Of a stretch of 64,000 bases of DNA, positions 9,628 to 17,698 are shown piece after piece. Every line of letters starts with the position of its first letter. Position 1 is the first letter of the stretch. Under the pieces are notes generated by a model, which saw nothing but the letters and a program-made list of their open reading frames with translations, did not search any database and was not told the DNA's origin. Both the position numbers and the translations under genes were made by a program. Origin of the DNA: Flavobacterium restrictum (lineage in GTDB: Bacteria > Bacteroidota > Bacteroidia > Flavobacteriales > Flavobacteriaceae); contig NZ_VJZT01000003.1 in NCBI RefSeq assembly GCF_007097245.1, positions 62,001 through 126,000 on the forward strand, written 5' to 3'.

Positions 9628-10866
9628 ATGAAAAAATTACTCCTCATACTACTTTTAAGCGGTAGTATTATTCAAGGTTTCTCACAAGGAAATAAGCACG
9701 CTCAAGGAGCAGGAAAATTTGAAGGACTTGCCATGACACCGCCCATGGGTTGGAACTCTTGGAACACTTTTGAAACCAACATCGACGAAAAATTAGTCAA
9801 AGAAACTGCCGATATTATGGTCTCGTCAGGTATGGTAGCAGCGGGCTACACGTACATCGTTCTCGACGATGGCTGGATGGCAAAGGAACGCGATGCAAAT
9901 GGGGATTTAGTACCAGATCCAATCAAATTTCCGAGCGGCATGAAAGCGTTAATAGATTATGTACATGGCAAAGGATTAAAGTTTGGTTTGTACAATTGTG
10001 CAGGGACGCAAACCTGTGCGAGTTACCCAGGAACACGTGGTTATGAATATCAGGATGCTCGTTTTTATGCCAAATTAAACATCGATTACTTGAAATACGA
10101 CTGGTGTAATACTGCAGGAATCAATGCTCCCGAAGCGTATGCAACGATGAGTAATGCTCTTAAAACTGCTGGGAGACCTATCGTTTTTAGTCTTTGCGAA
10201 TGGGGCGACAACAAACCTTGGGATTGGGGAAAACCTATTGGAAATCTTTGGAGAATTTCGGGAGATATTTATCCTTGTTTTGATTGCGAGTTCCATCACG
10301 AAGAAGGAAATTGGTCCTCTTGGGGGTTTATGAAAATTGCCGAAATGCGCAAAGATATTCGTAAATTCTCCGGTCCCGATCATTGGAACGATTTTGATAT
10401 GATGGAAGTGGGCGACGGAATGACCAATATTGAGGATAAAACTCATTTTGCCATGTGGTCTATGCTCGCATCACCCCTGATTGCTGGAAACGATTTTAGA
10501 AAAATGTCCAAGGAAACATTGGCTATTTTGACCAATAAAAATTTAATTGCTGTCAATCAAGACAAATTAGGAATTCAGGGCTTCAAATATTCGTCACAAG
10601 ATGGATTGGATATTTGGGTAAAACCGTTATCCGATGGGAATTGGGCCATTACCTTTGTGAATAGAAGCGATGTGACCAAAAAAATTAATTTCGATTGGAA
10701 GAAAAACCCAATCAAAGATGCTGATTTTGGTTACGAAGCCGATTTTAACAAAATCATTTTCAAAATAAAAGACCTTTGGGCAAACAAAGAGATAGGAACT
10801 ACCAAGAAAGTATTTGCTGCTGATTTGGCTTCGCATGATGTGATTACGCTGAAATTAACAAAATAA
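9628..10866 (+). CDS. Glycoside hydrolase family 27 alpha-galactosidase, secreted
   Basis: A 412-residue secreted alpha-galactosidase. After a signal peptide (about residues 1-20, GFSQ) comes the GH27 opening MTPPMGWNSWNTF, the barrel motif YTYIVLDDGW, and the nucleophile D158 in YLKYDWCN. The predicted acid/base is D257 in HWNDFDMMEVG, and the barrel ends with SPLIAGNDFR and AVNQDKLG. A short all-beta domain completes the C-terminus. It should release alpha-1,6-galactose from plant glycans. One oddity is that the proline of the usual WNDPDM motif is phenylalanine here, while the catalytic aspartates are intact. It is transcribed with the GH5 gene, which starts 6 bases after its stop. Confidence 0.92.
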   Translation: MKKLLLILLLSGSIIQGFSQGNKHAQGAGKFEGLAMTPPMGWNSWNTFETNIDEKLVKETADIMVSSGMVAAGYTYIVLDDGWMAKERDANGDLVPDPIKFPSGMKALIDYVHGKGLKFGLYNCAGTQTCASYPGTRGYEYQDARFYAKLNIDYLKYDWCNTAGINAPEAYATMSNALKTAGRPIVFSLCEWGDNKPWDWGKPIGNLWRISGDIYPCFDCEFHHEEGNWSSWGFMKIAEMRKDIRKFSGPDHWNDFDMMEVGDGMTNIEDKTHFAMWSMLASPLIAGNDFRKMSKETLAILTNKNLIAVNQDKLGIQGFKYSSQDGLDIWVKPLSDGNWAITFVNRSDVTKKINFDWKKNPIKDADFGYEADFNKIIFKIKDLWANKEIGTTKKVFAADLASHDVITLKLTK

Positions 10867-10872
10867 AACAGG

Positions 10873-11832
10873 ATGAAAACTAAAATAATACTGCTCGTTT
10901 GTTTACTTATTTTTGGTTTATCGAATGCCCAATTTGTAAAAAACCATGGCAAGTTAAAAGTTCTGGGAACACAATTAGTAGATCAAAATAATGACCCAAT
11001 TGTACTTCGAGGAATGAGTTTTGGCTGGCATAGTATGTGGCCAAGATTCTATAATCAAGGAGCTGTAAACTGGCTTGCCAAAGATTTTAAATGTACCGTT
11101 GTGCGTGCCGCAATGGGAGTAGAGCTAGGTGAGCAACCGTATATAAAAGCACCTGATTTTTCAAAAGCGAAGGTCGAAGCAGTGGTTGATGGGGCTATCA
11201 AAGCGGGGATTTATGTTATCATAGATTGGCACAGCCACAACATTAATTTGAAAGAGACAAAAGTTTTTTTTGCCGAAATGTCTAAAAAATATGCTAAATA
11301 TCCCAACATTATTTATGAGGTATATAACGAACCCGATTACGAAACTTGGGACGAAGTCAAAGCCTATTCGGAGGAAGTGATTGCCGTAATTCGAGCCAAT
11401 GACCCCGATAATATTATTCTGGTAGGTTGCCCACATTGGGATCAGGACATTCATTTGCCTGCAGCAAATCCTATAAAAGGCAATACTAATTTGATGTACA
11501 CGATGCACTTTTATGCTGGAACACACACAAAAGAATTGCGTGATCGAACAGATGAAGCAATCAAAAGTGGTTTGCCCGTTTTTGTTTCTGAATCGGCGGG
11601 GATGGAAGCCACGGGCGATGGCCCTTTGAATCTTGTGGCTTGGAAAGAATACATTGATTGGATGGAAACCAAGAAATTGAGTTGGATTACTTGGTCGGTT
11701 TCAGATAAGGATGAAACGTGTTCGATTCTTAAAAAATCTGCCCAGTCAGAAGGGAATTGGAAAACCGAAGATCTCAAAGAATCTGGAATTATAGTCCGAG
11801 ATTATTTAAGAAAATACAATACTCAAAAATAA
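10873..11832 (+). CDS. Glycoside hydrolase family 5 endoglycanase, secreted
   Basis: A 319-residue single-domain GH5 enzyme with a signal peptide (GLSNAQ, about residues 1-19). Family motifs are VLRGMSFGWH at the start of the barrel, CTVVRAAMG, and YVIIDWHSH. The acid/base is E153 in YEVYNEPDY and the nucleophile is E240 in FVSESAG. The pattern is closest to the cellulase-like subfamily 2 (endo-beta-1,4-glucanase), where FVTEWG is more usual around the nucleophile. The likely role is to cut the beta-1,4 backbone of a substituted glucan or glucomannan while GH27 and GH2 remove galactose side groups. There is no carbohydrate-binding module and no T9SS tail. A terminator follows 22 bases after the stop. 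Confidence 0.88.
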   Translation: MKTKIILLVCLLIFGLSNAQFVKNHGKLKVLGTQLVDQNNDPIVLRGMSFGWHSMWPRFYNQGAVNWLAKDFKCTVVRAAMGVELGEQPYIKAPDFSKAKVEAVVDGAIKAGIYVIIDWHSHNINLKETKVFFAEMSKKYAKYPNIIYEVYNEPDYETWDEVKAYSEEVIAVIRANDPDNIILVGCPHWDQDIHLPAANPIKGNTNLMYTMHFYAGTHTKELRDRTDEAIKSGLPVFVSESAGMEATGDGPLNLVAWKEYIDWMETKKLSWITWSVSDKDETCSILKKSAQSEGNWKTEDLKESGIIVRDYLRKYNTQK

Positions 11833-11853
11833 TTAGTTTGCCACTATTTTTTG

Positions 11854-11890
11854 AAACTCCATTTGTAAAAGCAAATGGAGTTTTTTTTTG
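11854..11890 (+). terminator. Rho-independent terminator after the GH27-GH5 genes
   Basis: A stem AAACTCCATTTG at 11854-11865 pairs with its exact complement at 11872-11883 and runs into a T-tract. It closes the glycan locus. The following 11891-12072 is A+T-rich and holds no gene. Confidence 0.88.
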
Positions 11891-12072
11891 AAATACTTTT
11901 TTTTGAAAAAAAACAGCAATGGGGGTAGGGTTTTTTTAGACAAAAGTGTTTTATCATAAGAAACCAAAATAGGCACGTTGAATTGGAATTTTAAAAAAAA
12001 ACCAACTTGTTAATTTAAAGTAATGCTATTAGAATGGGATTGCCATTCATGGGATTTTAAAATGGAATAAAT

Positions 12073-12594
12073 ATGAATTTGAAAATTATTTTTTTAAGTG
12101 TTATCCTTTTTTCTTTTTTAGCACAAGCGCAACAAAAAGATGTTTTTGATGTAGCCAGAAAAGGAACATTGGTAGAGATGAAAGCTATATATGATCAAAG
12201 TCCCGAGCTTATAAATACAGCAAATGAAGGGAAATCTACACCGCTACTTTTGGCTTGTTACCGCGGGAATCAGGATGTCGCTTTGTTTTTGAGTGATAAA
12301 GTCAATAATATTGACTACAATTCTGGAATGGGAACGCCCTTGATGGCGGCGGTTATGTCTGGCAATTTGGTCATTTTAGAAAAACTTATTGCACTTCATG
12401 CCAATGTAAATTTGGCGGATACTCAAGGCAAAACAGCATTGATTTATGCGGCTTTTTTTAACAAAAACGACGTTGTAAAAGTATTGCTCAAAGCGGGTGC
12501 CAATGCAAAACTAAAGGACAGTGATGGTAAAACAGCATTAGACTTTGCAAATTTTAACAAAAACACCGAGTTGATTATATTATTAGATCACTAA
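12073..12594 (+). CDS. Secreted ankyrin-repeat protein
   Basis: A 173-residue protein with an N-terminal signal peptide (LAQAQQ, about residue 19) followed by three to four ankyrin repeats. Recognisable repeat signatures are KSTPLLLACYRGNQDVALFL, MGTPLMAAVMSGN, GKTALIYAAFFNKNDVVKVL and DGKTALDFANFNKN. Ankyrin repeats bind other proteins and have no catalytic role. In the periplasm such small proteins often serve as scaffolds or as protectors of redox enzymes. It is the first gene of a run of seven rightward genes, 12 bases before the Rieske gene, so a partner role to that redox set is plausible but unproven. Confidence 0.8.
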   Translation: MNLKIIFLSVILFSFLAQAQQKDVFDVARKGTLVEMKAIYDQSPELINTANEGKSTPLLLACYRGNQDVALFLSDKVNNIDYNSGMGTPLMAAVMSGNLVILEKLIALHANVNLADTQGKTALIYAAFFNKNDVVKVLLKAGANAKLKDSDGKTALDFANFNKNTELIILLDH

Positions 12595-12606
12595 ACATAG
12601 ATTGAT

Positions 12607-13026
12607 ATGAACAGAAAAGAATTTTTTGCAAGAGTAGGTTTTGGAGCAGCAGCAATTTTAGTTCCTGCTTGTATTGCAGGTTTAGCAACCAGTTGTCAAA
12701 GCGAGGGATCACCAAGTGTAGCTCCGTCAAATGTTGATTTTAATGTTGATGTGAGTTCCGGTTCGCTAGCGACCAACGGCGGTTTTATGGTGAGCAATGG
12801 CATTGTTATCGCAAGAACTTTGACTGGAAGCTATCTAGCAGTATCGGCTTCTTGTACGCACCAAGGGACGAATGTGAATTATGATTCAACTGGCAATAAA
12901 TTTGTTTGTCCCAATCACGGAGCACAATTTAGTAGCACAGGTGCTGTTACTCAAGGTCCAGCTTCGAGTAATTTAAAAATGTACAACACTGCATTGAGCG
13001 GTAACACTTTAAGAATTTATTCCTAA
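12607..13026 (+). CDS. Rieske [2Fe-2S] lipoprotein
   Basis: A 139-residue Rieske protein exported as a probable lipoprotein (LATSC, cysteine 30, after a hydrophobic segment preceded by RKEFFARVGFG). The cluster ligands are visible as C83-T-H85 and C101-P-N-H104-G with 15 residues between. The two extra cysteines that form the disulfide of cytochrome bc1 Rieske proteins are absent (CTHQGT and CPNHGA, rather than CTHxGC and CPCHGS). This resembles low-potential ferredoxin-type Rieske domains. It has no catalytic domain and so is an electron carrier. Neighbours include a cytochrome c-like lipoprotein and YceI, supporting an envelope electron-transfer module. Confidence 0.9.
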   Translation: MNRKEFFARVGFGAAAILVPACIAGLATSCQSEGSPSVAPSNVDFNVDVSSGSLATNGGFMVSNGIVIARTLTGSYLAVSASCTHQGTNVNYDSTGNKFVCPNHGAQFSSTGAVTQGPASSNLKMYNTALSGNTLRIYS

Positions 13027-13180
13027 AATAATATCTTGAATGTAGTACAACTGTTTTTGGTTTAGGACAAAATCAATTAAAACCCTTTTTGAAGCAGTTG
13101 TATTTGATTTATAAGGACATACAATATTGAAAAGAAAACATAAAAAAACACTTATTTAACAACTTTTAAAAATTATAAAC

Positions 13181-13939
13181 ATGAAAAAAATCTACCTACT
13201 AGTATTGATTATTGGATTAACCACAGTATCATTTGCGCAAAATAAATCAACCGGAGTAGTAACGATGGGAACAATAAGTTTGAAAATTGATTTAAATCAA
13301 ACTACTTCTTTGGTAACCTATACCATTACGGGGCCAACCACAAAATGGTTTTCTATTGGTTTAAATACAACATCGATGACCGCAAGCACGGATTGTGTTA
13401 CGTATGGCACAGCACTCTTGGATCAATCGCTTCCGGGAGGTCATGTTGCCCCAGTCACGGATGCGACTAACAATTTAACATTAGTTTCCAATACAATAAG
13501 CGGAACCGTTAGAACGATTGTTGCCACCAGACCATTTAACACTAGCGACGCTAAAGATTATACGTATGCGTTTAGTTTGACTAATTTGAATGTGATTTAT
13601 GCAATAGGTTCTTCTACCAATGTTGCGAATCAGCACCAAACATTTGGCAGTAAAACACTAACGTTCACTACTGTTTTGGGTTTGGCTGATAATACCACTT
13701 TGGACAAAGTAACCATTTATCCCAATCCTTCAACAGGGGTTTTTATGATTTCAAAAAACAATGCCACTACAGTATCAAAAATCAAAATCTTTGATTCTAC
13801 CGCTAGACTTGTCAAAGAAATAAATGTGACCAATGATAAAGAAACAACCATCAATTTATCTGGTTTTGCCAAAGGCATTTATTTTGCCGAAATAGCAAAC
13901 GAGGATAGTAAAGTGGTTAAGAAATTAGTAATAAAATAA
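13181..13939 (+). CDS. Secreted DOMON-like protein with T9SS type A tail
   Basis: A 252-residue secreted protein. A signal peptide (SFAQN, about residues 1-19) precedes an all-beta domain of about 150 residues. Its KWFSIGLNTTSMTASTDCV resembles DOMON domains, which bind haem or sugar (W-x-x-I-G-F-N, M, D-x-V). The last 75 residues are a type IX secretion type A tail: VTIYPNPSTGVFMIS, then KIKIFDSTARLVKEI, ending KGIYFAEI and VVKKLVIK. The protein is therefore exported to the surface or the medium. The DOMON assignment is tentative and the sorting tail is clear. The gene follows a 154-base gap with no recognised promoter and is 5 bases from the next gene. Confidence 0.75.
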   Translation: MKKIYLLVLIIGLTTVSFAQNKSTGVVTMGTISLKIDLNQTTSLVTYTITGPTTKWFSIGLNTTSMTASTDCVTYGTALLDQSLPGGHVAPVTDATNNLTLVSNTISGTVRTIVATRPFNTSDAKDYTYAFSLTNLNVIYAIGSSTNVANQHQTFGSKTLTFTTVLGLADNTTLDKVTIYPNPSTGVFMISKNNATTVSKIKIFDSTARLVKEINVTNDKETTINLSGFAKGIYFAEIANEDSKVVKKLVIK

Positions 13940-13944
13940 TAATT

Positions 13945-14343
13945 ATGAGCAAAAAAGTAAAAATAATTGGGATTGTAATCGTGTTGATTGGCGTAGTGGG
14001 TTTGGGTGTGTTCCAATATGTGATGCATGGAGGAGAACGGAATTTAAGCACCGAAACAACTGATTTTACGCTCACTTCCAAAGCTATTTCGGATGAATTT
14101 ACCGCTGATATTGATGGCTCCAACAAAAAATACCTCGAAAAAGCAGTGGCCATATCAGGAACGATAACAGCGGTAACTGCAACAGGAATTACTCTTGACA
14201 CAACCATTATTTGTAACCTGAAAACTCCCGATGCGACTATTCAAAAAGGCAAAGTCGTTACCGTAAAAGGACGAGTGGTTGGGTACGATGATTTGATGGG
14301 CGAGTTGCGATTAGACCAATGTTTATTACTAAATAATAATTAA
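13945..14343 (+). CDS. Membrane-anchored OB-fold protein (tRNA_anti-like)
   Basis: A 132-residue protein with one N-terminal transmembrane helix (about residues 5-28, KIIGIVIVLIGVVGLGVFQY) and the rest outside the membrane. The C-terminal half resembles the OB-fold family known as tRNA_anti-like: KYLEKAVAISGTITAV, then KGKVVTVKGRVVGYDDLMGELRLDQC. Despite that name the proteins are not known to bind tRNA. The SDEF segment at residues 49-52 begins the typical stretch before the fold. No function is established. Gaps of 5 bases upstream and 4 downstream tie it firmly to the DOMON and beta-barrel genes. Confidence 0.7.
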   Translation: MSKKVKIIGIVIVLIGVVGLGVFQYVMHGGERNLSTETTDFTLTSKAISDEFTADIDGSNKKYLEKAVAISGTITAVTATGITLDTTIICNLKTPDATIQKGKVVTVKGRVVGYDDLMGELRLDQCLLLNNN

Positions 14344-14347
14344 ATAA

Positions 14348-15217
14348 ATGAAAATGAAAAATTTTTTATCTTTTGTACTTGTGTTTTTTACGGTTGGATT
14401 TGCCGCTGCGCAAGATGATTTGTTAAATCAATTAAATGCAGAAAAATCAAATGTGAAAGACGTTGAAACTACCGCTTTCAAAGGACTGCAAATATGCAAC
14501 ATGCAATCGACAAAACTTGCGGCCAAAGGCGAATGGTACATGGTGGTGTCGCATCGGTTTGGGGATTTAACCCATGGTTTTGATAATTTCTTTGGGCTGG
14601 ATAACGCCTTAACAAAAATTGGTGGTATTTATGGTGTGACCAATTGGTTGTCCTTGGGTGCTTCGAGACAAACTTATAATAAAACCTATGAACTAACAGC
14701 AAAATATAAATTTGCCAATCAAGAAGTGGACGGATTTCCTGTAGCCATTGTAGGGTACAATACCATGGATATTAACAGTGCATTAAAAACCGCTCAATAC
14801 CCGTATTTGAAATTCAATGACCGCATGGCTTTTACGACACAACTATTGGTTTCCAGAAAATTTTCTAAATCATTAACGGTTGAGTTGGCACCTATTTATG
14901 TGCATAAAAATTTATATGATCCAGCCTTGGAACAAAAGAATTTGTTTTTGATTGGTGCAGGAGCACGTTATAAAATAGCCAAACGATTGAGTGTGAATCT
15001 AGAATATGCCGCTAGAGCCTCTATGCCAGAAAATTTTGTTTCTCCGTATCACAACCCACTTTCGGTTGGTTTAGATATAGAAACGGGCGGACACGTTTTT
15101 CAACTCGTGTTTTCTAATAGTCAGCCTATGAATGATGTGGCGGTGTTTTCGAACGCCTCGGGCAATTGGAACGGTGGTAGTCTTTATTTTGGATTTAACA
15201 TGTATAGAGTTTTTTAA
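14348..15217 (+). CDS. Outer-membrane beta-barrel protein, DUF5777 type
   Basis: A 289-residue protein with a signal peptide (FAAAQDD, about residue 21) and alternating beta-strands ending in an aromatic residue (GFNMYRVF), as expected for an outer-membrane barrel. The conserved ICNMQSTKLAAKGEWYMVVSH, HRFGD and GGIYGVTNWLSLG agree with the family called DUF5777 in Bacteroidota. That family often lies beside cytochrome c and YceI genes. No transport substrate is known. It could provide the outer-membrane partner of the redox proteins encoded on both sides. Confidence 0.72.
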   Translation: MKMKNFLSFVLVFFTVGFAAAQDDLLNQLNAEKSNVKDVETTAFKGLQICNMQSTKLAAKGEWYMVVSHRFGDLTHGFDNFFGLDNALTKIGGIYGVTNWLSLGASRQTYNKTYELTAKYKFANQEVDGFPVAIVGYNTMDINSALKTAQYPYLKFNDRMAFTTQLLVSRKFSKSLTVELAPIYVHKNLYDPALEQKNLFLIGAGARYKIAKRLSVNLEYAARASMPENFVSPYHNPLSVGLDIETGGHVFQLVFSNSQPMNDVAVFSNASGNWNGGSLYFGFNMYRVF

Positions 15218-15234
15218 AAGAAAATAAATAAATT

Positions 15235-15576
15235 ATGAAAAAAATAAATGTAATACTACTATTTGTTAGTGCACTATGCTTTGTTTCCTGCGATTCGGTT
15301 ACTTATGATCAAATTTCCGAGGTGAATACGAATCCAACCTATGCTGCTAATGTGGGGCCAGTTTTTCATTCCAATTGTTCGGGTTGTCATAATTCAGGGG
15401 GACAATATCCATCGTTAGCCAATTATACTGAAGTGAAAGATGCCGTAGAAAACGGAAATGTTATTTGTAGAATCGATACCCAAACCTGTGGCTCCGTAAT
15501 GCCTACAAGTGGCCGAATGAATCAGGGAACTATTGACATGATTAAACTTTGGGCGACCAATGGATATCCAAATTAA
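15235..15576 (+). CDS. Monohaem cytochrome c-like lipoprotein
   Basis: A 113-residue lipoprotein (FVSC, lipidated cysteine 19) with one haem-binding motif, C48-S-G-C51-H52, in a context typical of small cytochromes (NVGPVFHSNCSGCHNSGGQYP). Methionine 89 (SVMPTSGRM) is the likely sixth ligand, with M95 as an alternative. Two further cysteines (C78 and C85) could form a disulfide, which is unusual in so small a cytochrome. It would carry single electrons at the periplasmic face of a membrane. It sits 17 bases after the barrel gene and 12 before the YceI gene. Confidence 0.88.
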   Translation: MKKINVILLFVSALCFVSCDSVTYDQISEVNTNPTYAANVGPVFHSNCSGCHNSGGQYPSLANYTEVKDAVENGNVICRIDTQTCGSVMPTSGRMNQGTIDMIKLWATNGYPN

Positions 15577-15588
15577 AACATAAAAAAA

Positions 15589-16134
15589 ATGAAAAAAATA
15601 ACACTTTTGGCGGCAATACTTTGCCTTGGTAATGTGGTTTTTGCCCAAAAAATGATGACACGTGTAGGCGAAATAAAATTTGAAGCTTCAATGCCCGCTT
15701 TTGAAGAAATTGCCGCAAAAAACAGTACTGTTTCTTCTATTTTAGACCAATCTACTGGCGATTTTGTTGCTTTGGCTTTGGTAAAAGCATTCAAATTCAA
15801 AGCACCTTTGATGGAAGAGCATTTTAACGAAAATTACATGGAATCGTCTCAATTCCCGAAAGCTACTTTTAAAGGAAAAATAGTAAATTTTGATTCCAAA
15901 AAACTTTCGGCTTCCAAAACAACCTATGATTTAGAAGGCGATTTGACCATTCACGGCGTTACCAAATCGATAAAAGCCAAAATTATTCTCGCCACTACAG
16001 CGGGTAAAATTAGTGCAGCAACTACTTTTTTAGTAAAACCGCAAGACTATAAAATTGATATTCCAAATCTAGTAAAAGGAAAAATTGCCGAGAACGTAAA
16101 AGTAGCTATTGATTTTTTGCTTCAAGCGAATTAA
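15589..16134 (+). CDS. YceI-family periplasmic lipid-binding protein
   Basis: A 181-residue periplasmic protein with a signal peptide (VVFAQK, about residue 19) and the YceI lipocalin-like fold. Motifs are VGEIKFEAS, LVKAFKFKAPLMEEHFNENY, SSQFPKATFKGKI, YDLEGDLTIHGVTK and the end KVAIDFLLQA. YceI proteins bind long polyprenoids such as isoprenoid quinones and are often linked to redox enzymes. It is the last gene of the operon, before a terminator. Its presence beside Rieske and cytochrome lipoproteins suggests quinone or polyprenoid handling for that system, which is an inference from context. Confidence 0.88.
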   Translation: MKKITLLAAILCLGNVVFAQKMMTRVGEIKFEASMPAFEEIAAKNSTVSSILDQSTGDFVALALVKAFKFKAPLMEEHFNENYMESSQFPKATFKGKIVNFDSKKLSASKTTYDLEGDLTIHGVTKSIKAKIILATTAGKISAATTFLVKPQDYKIDIPNLVKGKIAENVKVAIDFLLQAN

Positions 16135-16159
16135 TTGGCACTTAAAAATACTATTTAAA

Positions 16160-16194
16160 CCAAAAACTCCATTCGCATTGAATGGAGTTTTTGG
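16160..16194. terminator. Bidirectional terminator between the YceI gene and the leftward aminotransferase gene
   Basis: A 15-bp stem CCAAAAACTCCATTC at 16160-16174 pairs perfectly with 16180-16194, with A and T runs on both sides so it can work in both directions. It separates the rightward redox operon from the leftward gene ending at 16341. Confidence 0.85.
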
Positions 16195-16340
16195 TTATAT
16201 AAGTAACAATCATTGTATGATGACGTATTTTAAAAATTAGAAAAAATGTCATAATAGAATGATTTTGAACTATTGTTGATAATATTGCTTCTTTTGACTT
16301 TACGACATTAAAACTTTCGACTTACTTAGTTGTGGATTTT

Positions 16341-17675
16341 CTATTCCAAATGAGCATCAGCAATAAGCAAAGCTTCGGATATAATGGACAAACCTTCGTC
16401 TATTTCAGCTTTGGTAATGCACAAGGGCGGCGCAATAAAAATGTATCCCCAACGAACAAAAGTGTACAATCCCAAAGCTCTCAATTTTCCAGCAATAGCA
16501 TTAGTAACCTTCAAATCATCTCCTGCGCCATTGTAAGGACAAATGAGTTCGCCTGTCGCTTTATTTTTTAAAACGTCCAAACAGCCTAGCAATCCGGTGT
16601 TTCTAAAAGTTCCCATCGAAGGGTGTTTGGCTCGCATTTCCTCGATTTTGGATTCTAGATAGGTGCTCATTTGACGGGTATTTTCAATCAAATTATCACT
16701 TTCGTAAATGTTGATAACGGCTAATGCTGCTGCCATTGTTACAGGATGTGCATTGTACGTAAGCCCAATCATCATGGGGGTATTTTCGAATTTTGCAGCA
16801 ATGGTATCGGATACCATCAAGCAACCTAATGGGAGATAGGAGGACGTCAATCCTTTGGCCATACAAACCATATCGGGTATAATAGCATGATTTTCAAAAC
16901 CAAACCATTTTCCTGTTCGACCAAAACCACTCATTACTTCATCGGCAATAAAAAGGATGTCGTATTTTTCGCAAAGTGCTTTTATGCCTTTGAGATAGCC
17001 TTTTGGATAATGCAAACAACCAGATGAACCACTTTCGCCCTCAAAAATAAAGGCAGCAATATTCGTTTTTCCTTCAAAATGAATGACTCTTTCTACATAT
17101 TCAAGGCTCAAACTTAATTTTGTTGCCTCGTCTAGATTTTTCATTCCAAAAAAGTAATACGGATCATCAAGCAAAACGGTATTGGTCATTTGTTGGGAAT
17201 CATTAGCTAATTTTCTAGGATCTCCACCCACAGACATACCGCCTATAGAACCACCATGAAACGCACGATAACGACCAATTATTTTATGGCGACCCGTGTA
17301 CAAACGTGCTAATTTTATAGCATTATCCACAGAGGAAGTACCGCATAAAGTAAAGAACGCTTTGTTTAAGTGACCCGGACAAATTTCGGCTAATTTTTTA
17401 GCCAACTTTGCTCTAATTTCGGTGGTGCAGGATGGGGTTACAAAACTCACTTTTTGCATTTGCTCCACTACAGCTGCAGTAACTCTTTGATCGCCATGAC
17501 CAATGTTTACCGACATTAATCCGGACGAAAAATCAATGATTTTGTTGCCATCGCAATCGTATAAATAAACGCCTTCGGCTCTTTCTATAGCGATTGGGTT
17601 GACACTTGCTTGGGCTGACCAAGAAAACAAACTGAATTCTTTGCTGTCACTTACTATTTGTTCTTTGCTTAACAT
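16341..17675 (-). CDS. Class III PLP aminotransferase (omega-amino acid or taurine type)
   Basis: A 444-residue fold-type I, class III transaminase. The PLP lysine is K274 in MAKGLTSSYLPLG. The cofactor aspartate lies in FIADEVMSGFGRTGKW and the phosphate-binding part in CGTSSVDNAIKLAR. The GLTSSYLPLG segment and the start FSWSAQASVNPIAI resemble taurine-pyruvate and beta-alanine-pyruvate transaminases more than ornithine or GABA transaminases. It should convert an omega-amine to an aldehyde. A leftward GNAT and the methylmalonate-semialdehyde dehydrogenase lie upstream on the same strand, so together they could take beta-alanine to malonate semialdehyde and on to acetyl-CoA. The exact substrate is not determinable from sequence. 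Confidence 0.88.
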   Translation of the reverse strand: MLSKEQIVSDSKEFSLFSWSAQASVNPIAIERAEGVYLYDCDGNKIIDFSSGLMSVNIGHGDQRVTAAVVEQMQKVSFVTPSCTTEIRAKLAKKLAEICPGHLNKAFFTLCGTSSVDNAIKLARLYTGRHKIIGRYRAFHGGSIGGMSVGGDPRKLANDSQQMTNTVLLDDPYYFFGMKNLDEATKLSLSLEYVERVIHFEGKTNIAAFIFEGESGSSGCLHYPKGYLKGIKALCEKYDILFIADEVMSGFGRTGKWFGFENHAIIPDMVCMAKGLTSSYLPLGCLMVSDTIAAKFENTPMMIGLTYNAHPVTMAAALAVINIYESDNLIENTRQMSTYLESKIEEMRAKHPSMGTFRNTGLLGCLDVLKNKATGELICPYNGAGDDLKVTNAIAGKLRALGLYTFVRWGYIFIAPPLCITKAEIDEGLSIISEALLIADAHLE

Positions 17676-17698
17676 TTTTTGTTTAATTATAGTTTTAA

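Noticed and set aside
9389-9631. Short open frames on both strands across the GH2-GH27 gap
   Set aside because: They run through the composite hairpin repeat at 9415-9521 and their products show only repeat-derived composition.
11854-16194. Similar ACTCCATT-stem terminators on both sides of the redox operon, suggesting a third terminator-bounded cassette
   Set aside because: The two stems share only about eight bases and have unrelated loops, unlike the near-identical inverted pairs at 32.3 and 55.1 kb. This stem type is common in such genomes.
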